DNA of 64,000 nt from Leptospira wolbachii serovar Codice str. CDC (GTDB lineage: Bacteria; Spirochaetota; Leptospiria; Leptospirales; Leptospiraceae): the NCBI RefSeq assembly GCF_000332515.2, contig NZ_AOGZ02000014.1, positions 1,070,001 to 1,134,000 of the forward strand, in the 5' to 3' direction. Below are positions 61,944 to 64,000 of this stretch, piece by piece. The notes under the pieces were generated by a model. It saw nothing but the letters and a program-made list of their open reading frames with translations. It ran no database searches and had not been told where the DNA came from. Every line of letters begins with the position of its first letter. The stretch's first letter is position 1. The translations under genes and the position numbers were made by a program.

Positions 61944-63413
61944 ATGGCCCAAGGCTTTTCCATGAACGAATACCCCAATGTAGACCAAATCTACAAAGAC
62001 CTAAGGAAATTAATTTCCCTTCCTATACGCTCCATTCGCAAACAAGAAATGGACAGTATCCTTCACAACTACTTCGAAAAAAAATGCAGTAAGTCCAAGG
62101 CGATGATCACCAAGGCTTCGGAATACATCCCCGGCGGTGTCCAACACAACCTTTCCTTCAATCATCCCTTCCCTCTTGTTTTTACAAAAGCTTCCGGTGC
62201 TTATTTGTATGATTTAGATGGAAACAAATACATCGATTTTTTACAAGCAGGTGGACCCACAGTTCTTGGTAGCAATCCACCCAGTGTCCGCAAAAAAGTC
62301 ATTGAACTTCTCGATACTACAGGACCGGTTACAGGTCTTTTTCATGAATACGAATATAAGTTAGCCGAGAAAATTGTAGAGTTAGTTCCCTCTGTCGAAA
62401 TGTTCCGCATGTTAGGTTCGGGAACAGAAGCTTGTATGGCTTCGATTCGCGTTGCAAGACTTGCGACCAAGAAAAAAAATATCGTGAAGATGGGCGGGGC
62501 TTACCACGGTTGGAGTGACCAACTCGCTTATGGACTTCGCATTCCAGGCACAAGACATTTCGAAGCCAATGGAGTTCCTAAATCCATTTTCAAATACACA
62601 CAAGAATTTTACCCGAACGATTTGAACTCTCTTGAATCCGTACTCAAACGAAATCGTTTCTGCGGTGGCACTGCGGCAGTTCTTATCGAACCAGTAGGTC
62701 CCGAAAGTGGAACAAGACCTCTTGACTTTGATTTCAACAAAGGAGTCAGAGAACTTTGTAACAAATATGGAGCTCTTCTTATCTTTGATGAAGTGGTGAC
62801 AGCTTTCCGCATTGGTCTTAGCGGTGCCCAAGGATACTTTGGTGTGGATCCTGACCTAACTATTTTTGGTAAGGTAGTTGCGGGAGGATATCCATCAGCT
62901 GGTGGACTTGGTGGTAAAAAAGAATACATGAAATATGTTTCTGCAGGACTTCAAACCGGCACCAAAAAGGCGTTAATCGGTGGAACGATGGCAGCCAATC
63001 CACTCAGTTCTGCTGCAGGTTACTTTACCCTTTGTGAAATGGAAAAAAACAATGCCTGTGAAAAATCAGGAAGAGCGGGCGACAGACTCACCAAAGGTTT
63101 ACAAAAACTAATCAAAAAATACGACCTCCCATTTGTTGCCTTCAACCAAGGTTCCATTTGCCATTTGGAGACCGTCGGTACGATGTTACTCGATATCAAC
63201 ATTAAGAAGTTCTGGACCATTAAAAAAACCATAGCCGAAGCTCATAAAAGAAAACACGCGATGGAAGAAATGGGGGCCGCTTATATGTCAGAAGGTCTTG
63301 TGACACTCGCGGGAAGTAGGCTTTATACAAGTGCATCCGATACAGATGCTGTGATTGATGATGCCCTCAAACGATTTGATCGAGTGTTCCAAAAAGTGGA
63401 AGGTGTGGCTTAA
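61944..63413 (+). CDS. Class III PLP aminotransferase (glutamate-1-semialdehyde aminomutase-like)
   Basis: A 489-residue PLP enzyme. Visible are YIPGGVQHNLSF, FLQAGGPTVLGSNPPSV, the phosphate site GSGTEACMASIRVAR, YHGWSDQL, FDEVVTAFRIG, and the PLP Lys in FGKVVAGGYPSAGGLGG. It resembles HemL in pattern but carries a 55-residue N-terminal extension and a divergent substrate region, so it may act on another amine. AGAGGAAAG precedes the ATG at 61944. It is probably under the divergent TetR. Confidence 0.85.
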   Translation: MAQGFSMNEYPNVDQIYKDLRKLISLPIRSIRKQEMDSILHNYFEKKCSKSKAMITKASEYIPGGVQHNLSFNHPFPLVFTKASGAYLYDLDGNKYIDFLQAGGPTVLGSNPPSVRKKVIELLDTTGPVTGLFHEYEYKLAEKIVELVPSVEMFRMLGSGTEACMASIRVARLATKKKNIVKMGGAYHGWSDQLAYGLRIPGTRHFEANGVPKSIFKYTQEFYPNDLNSLESVLKRNRFCGGTAAVLIEPVGPESGTRPLDFDFNKGVRELCNKYGALLIFDEVVTAFRIGLSGAQGYFGVDPDLTIFGKVVAGGYPSAGGLGGKKEYMKYVSAGLQTGTKKALIGGTMAANPLSSAAGYFTLCEMEKNNACEKSGRAGDRLTKGLQKLIKKYDLPFVAFNQGSICHLETVGTMLLDINIKKFWTIKKTIAEAHKRKHAMEEMGAAYMSEGLVTLAGSRLYTSASDTDAVIDDALKRFDRVFQKVEGVA

Positions 63414-63469
63414 TTAAAGATTAAGCCGATCCAAGGAAATTGAATCAGAAGTCATAAAAGAAAATAAAA

Positions 63470-63793
63470 TCAGTCGACTAACATTTCTTTTATGACTTTC
63501 TTAATTTTTTGAATTGTTTTAGGATCAGACGAACCCAGTTTTTGAATCAACCGCGACCTACCAACAGTTCGTATCTGATCCAAAACGATAGAACCTTTTT
63601 TTCCCTGAAATGTTAAATCTACCCTTGTTGGGTAACTCCTAGAACGAGTGGTCATAGGTGCTATCATCACTGTTCCGATAAACTGATTCATTTCATTCGG
63701 AGAAATGACAATACAAGGTCTAGATTTTTTAATCTCAAAACCAATCGTTGGATCCAAATTGATTAGATAGATGTCATATTGATGGATTACCAT
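63470..63793 (-). CDS. mazF: Type II toxin, MazF/PemK family endoribonuclease
   Basis: A 107-residue toxin. It starts VIHQYDIYLINLDPTIGFEIKKSRP, with PCIVISPNEMN, TVMIAPMTTRSRSYPTRV, the GSIVLDQIRTVGRSRLI block and a helical tail. The ATG at 63791-63793 overlaps the antitoxin stop by seven bases, the usual coupling. It cuts single-stranded RNA; the target sequence is unknown. Confidence 0.92.
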   Translation of the reverse strand: MVIHQYDIYLINLDPTIGFEIKKSRPCIVISPNEMNQFIGTVMIAPMTTRSRSYPTRVDLTFQGKKGSIVLDQIRTVGRSRLIQKLGSSDPKTIQKIKKVIKEMLVD

Positions 63794-64000
63794 TCCCAAT
63801 CCTTTGTTTCCAAATCAATGGAATCTGGAATGAGTAACTGATCCTCTTTTCTTTCCGCCATCGCTTTGAATTGGTCTTCCCAACCCACGCGCGGTTTGTT
63901 TTTATAAGGAGTGATGATGATTTTATTGTCCTCTACCAATAGATCGACTTCATCTTCAATCTGACATTCCGCTAAAACAGTTTTAGGAATTCGGATCCCT
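63787..64000 (-). CDS. mazE: MazE-type antitoxin, 3' part (cut by window edge)
   Basis: The last 70 codons of an antitoxin: RIPKTVLAECQIEDEVDLLVEDNKIIITP is the C-terminal part of the AbrB/MazE swapped-hairpin fold, followed by a tail KPRVGWEDQFKAMAERKED and the ending DWEW. The stop overlaps the mazF start. The N terminus lies beyond the window. Confidence 0.9.
   Translation of the reverse strand, partial: GIRIPKTVLAECQIEDEVDLLVEDNKIIITPYKNKPRVGWEDQFKAMAERKEDQLLIPDSIDLETKDWEW

Noticed and set aside
1..64000. tRNA, rRNA, CRISPR array or prophage genes
   Set aside because: No G-T-T-C-G-A-type tRNA arm in context, no repeat-spacer array and no integrase, capsid or transposase frame was seen by eye; a tRNA scan could still find one.

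Overview
The window is about 38-40% G+C (by eye), gene-dense chromosomal DNA from a spirochaete. It looks like a Leptospira, probably from the saprophytic or environmental side of the genus. The grounds are the lipoproteins with loose spirochaetal lipoboxes, a DUF1554 lipoprotein (a family I associate with Leptospira), flgB-flgC-fliE, frequent TTG and GTG starts, and many membrane and lipoprotein genes. The species call is inference. No prophage, insertion sequence, CRISPR array, rRNA or tRNA was seen.

Layout. 1-4.5 kb: the F1Fo ATP synthase operon on the minus strand (atpI-like, atpB, atpE, atpF, atpH, atpA, and the first 58 codons of atpG from a TTG start). 4.8-9 kb: a surface lipoprotein, a two-cysteine OhrR-type regulator with a glutathione peroxidase, and the amt-PII nitrogen pair. 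9-12.3 kb: the acetolactate synthase large subunit behind a Val/Leu-rich leader peptide, then lepB with an AtpZ-like gene. 12.4-25 kb: assorted enzymes (HpcH-type aldolase, MBL hydrolases, double MaoC hydratase, GapN-like dehydrogenase), lipoproteins and a histone-deacetylase-family hydrolase. 24.5-28.7 kb: a secreted lipase with its membrane foldase, radA and an RNase D-like exonuclease. 28.8-41.8 kb: GH36-like glycosidase, DUF4105 and membrane proteins, an operon joining a second deacetylase-like protein to a PP2C-type response regulator, pyruvate kinase, glyoxalase I and a sterol-desaturase-family hydroxylase. 42-45.4 kb: a four-gene MCE/Mla lipid-transport operon. 45.5-50.4 kb: an AraC-type regulator with membrane domain, a second hydroxylase, a DGPF/YCII protein with its ECF42-like sigma factor, and an SDR. 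50.6-52 kb: flgB-flgC-fliE. 52-59 kb: MBL hydrolase, a kinase/phosphotransferase/GlpD-like operon and a divergent MFS transporter. 59-64 kb: small genes, a decayed mazE, a TetR regulator divergent from a class III aminotransferase, and an intact mazEF pair cut by the window edge.

Most notable: (i) a 44-codon leader peptide with seven Val and three Leu codons within twelve, upstream of the acetolactate synthase gene and followed by competing hairpins, which looks like a branched-chain amino acid attenuator; (ii) a near-identical 14-bp palindrome between the FGGY kinase operon and the MFS gene and again, inside a 38-bp inverted repeat, between tetR and the aminotransferase, suggesting one TetR regulon; (iii) a 109-bp nested inverted repeat between radA and the lipase gene; (iv) a short G+C-rich dispersed repeat in two intergenic regions; (v) a mazE antitoxin whose toxin-binding tail is still legible in another frame.
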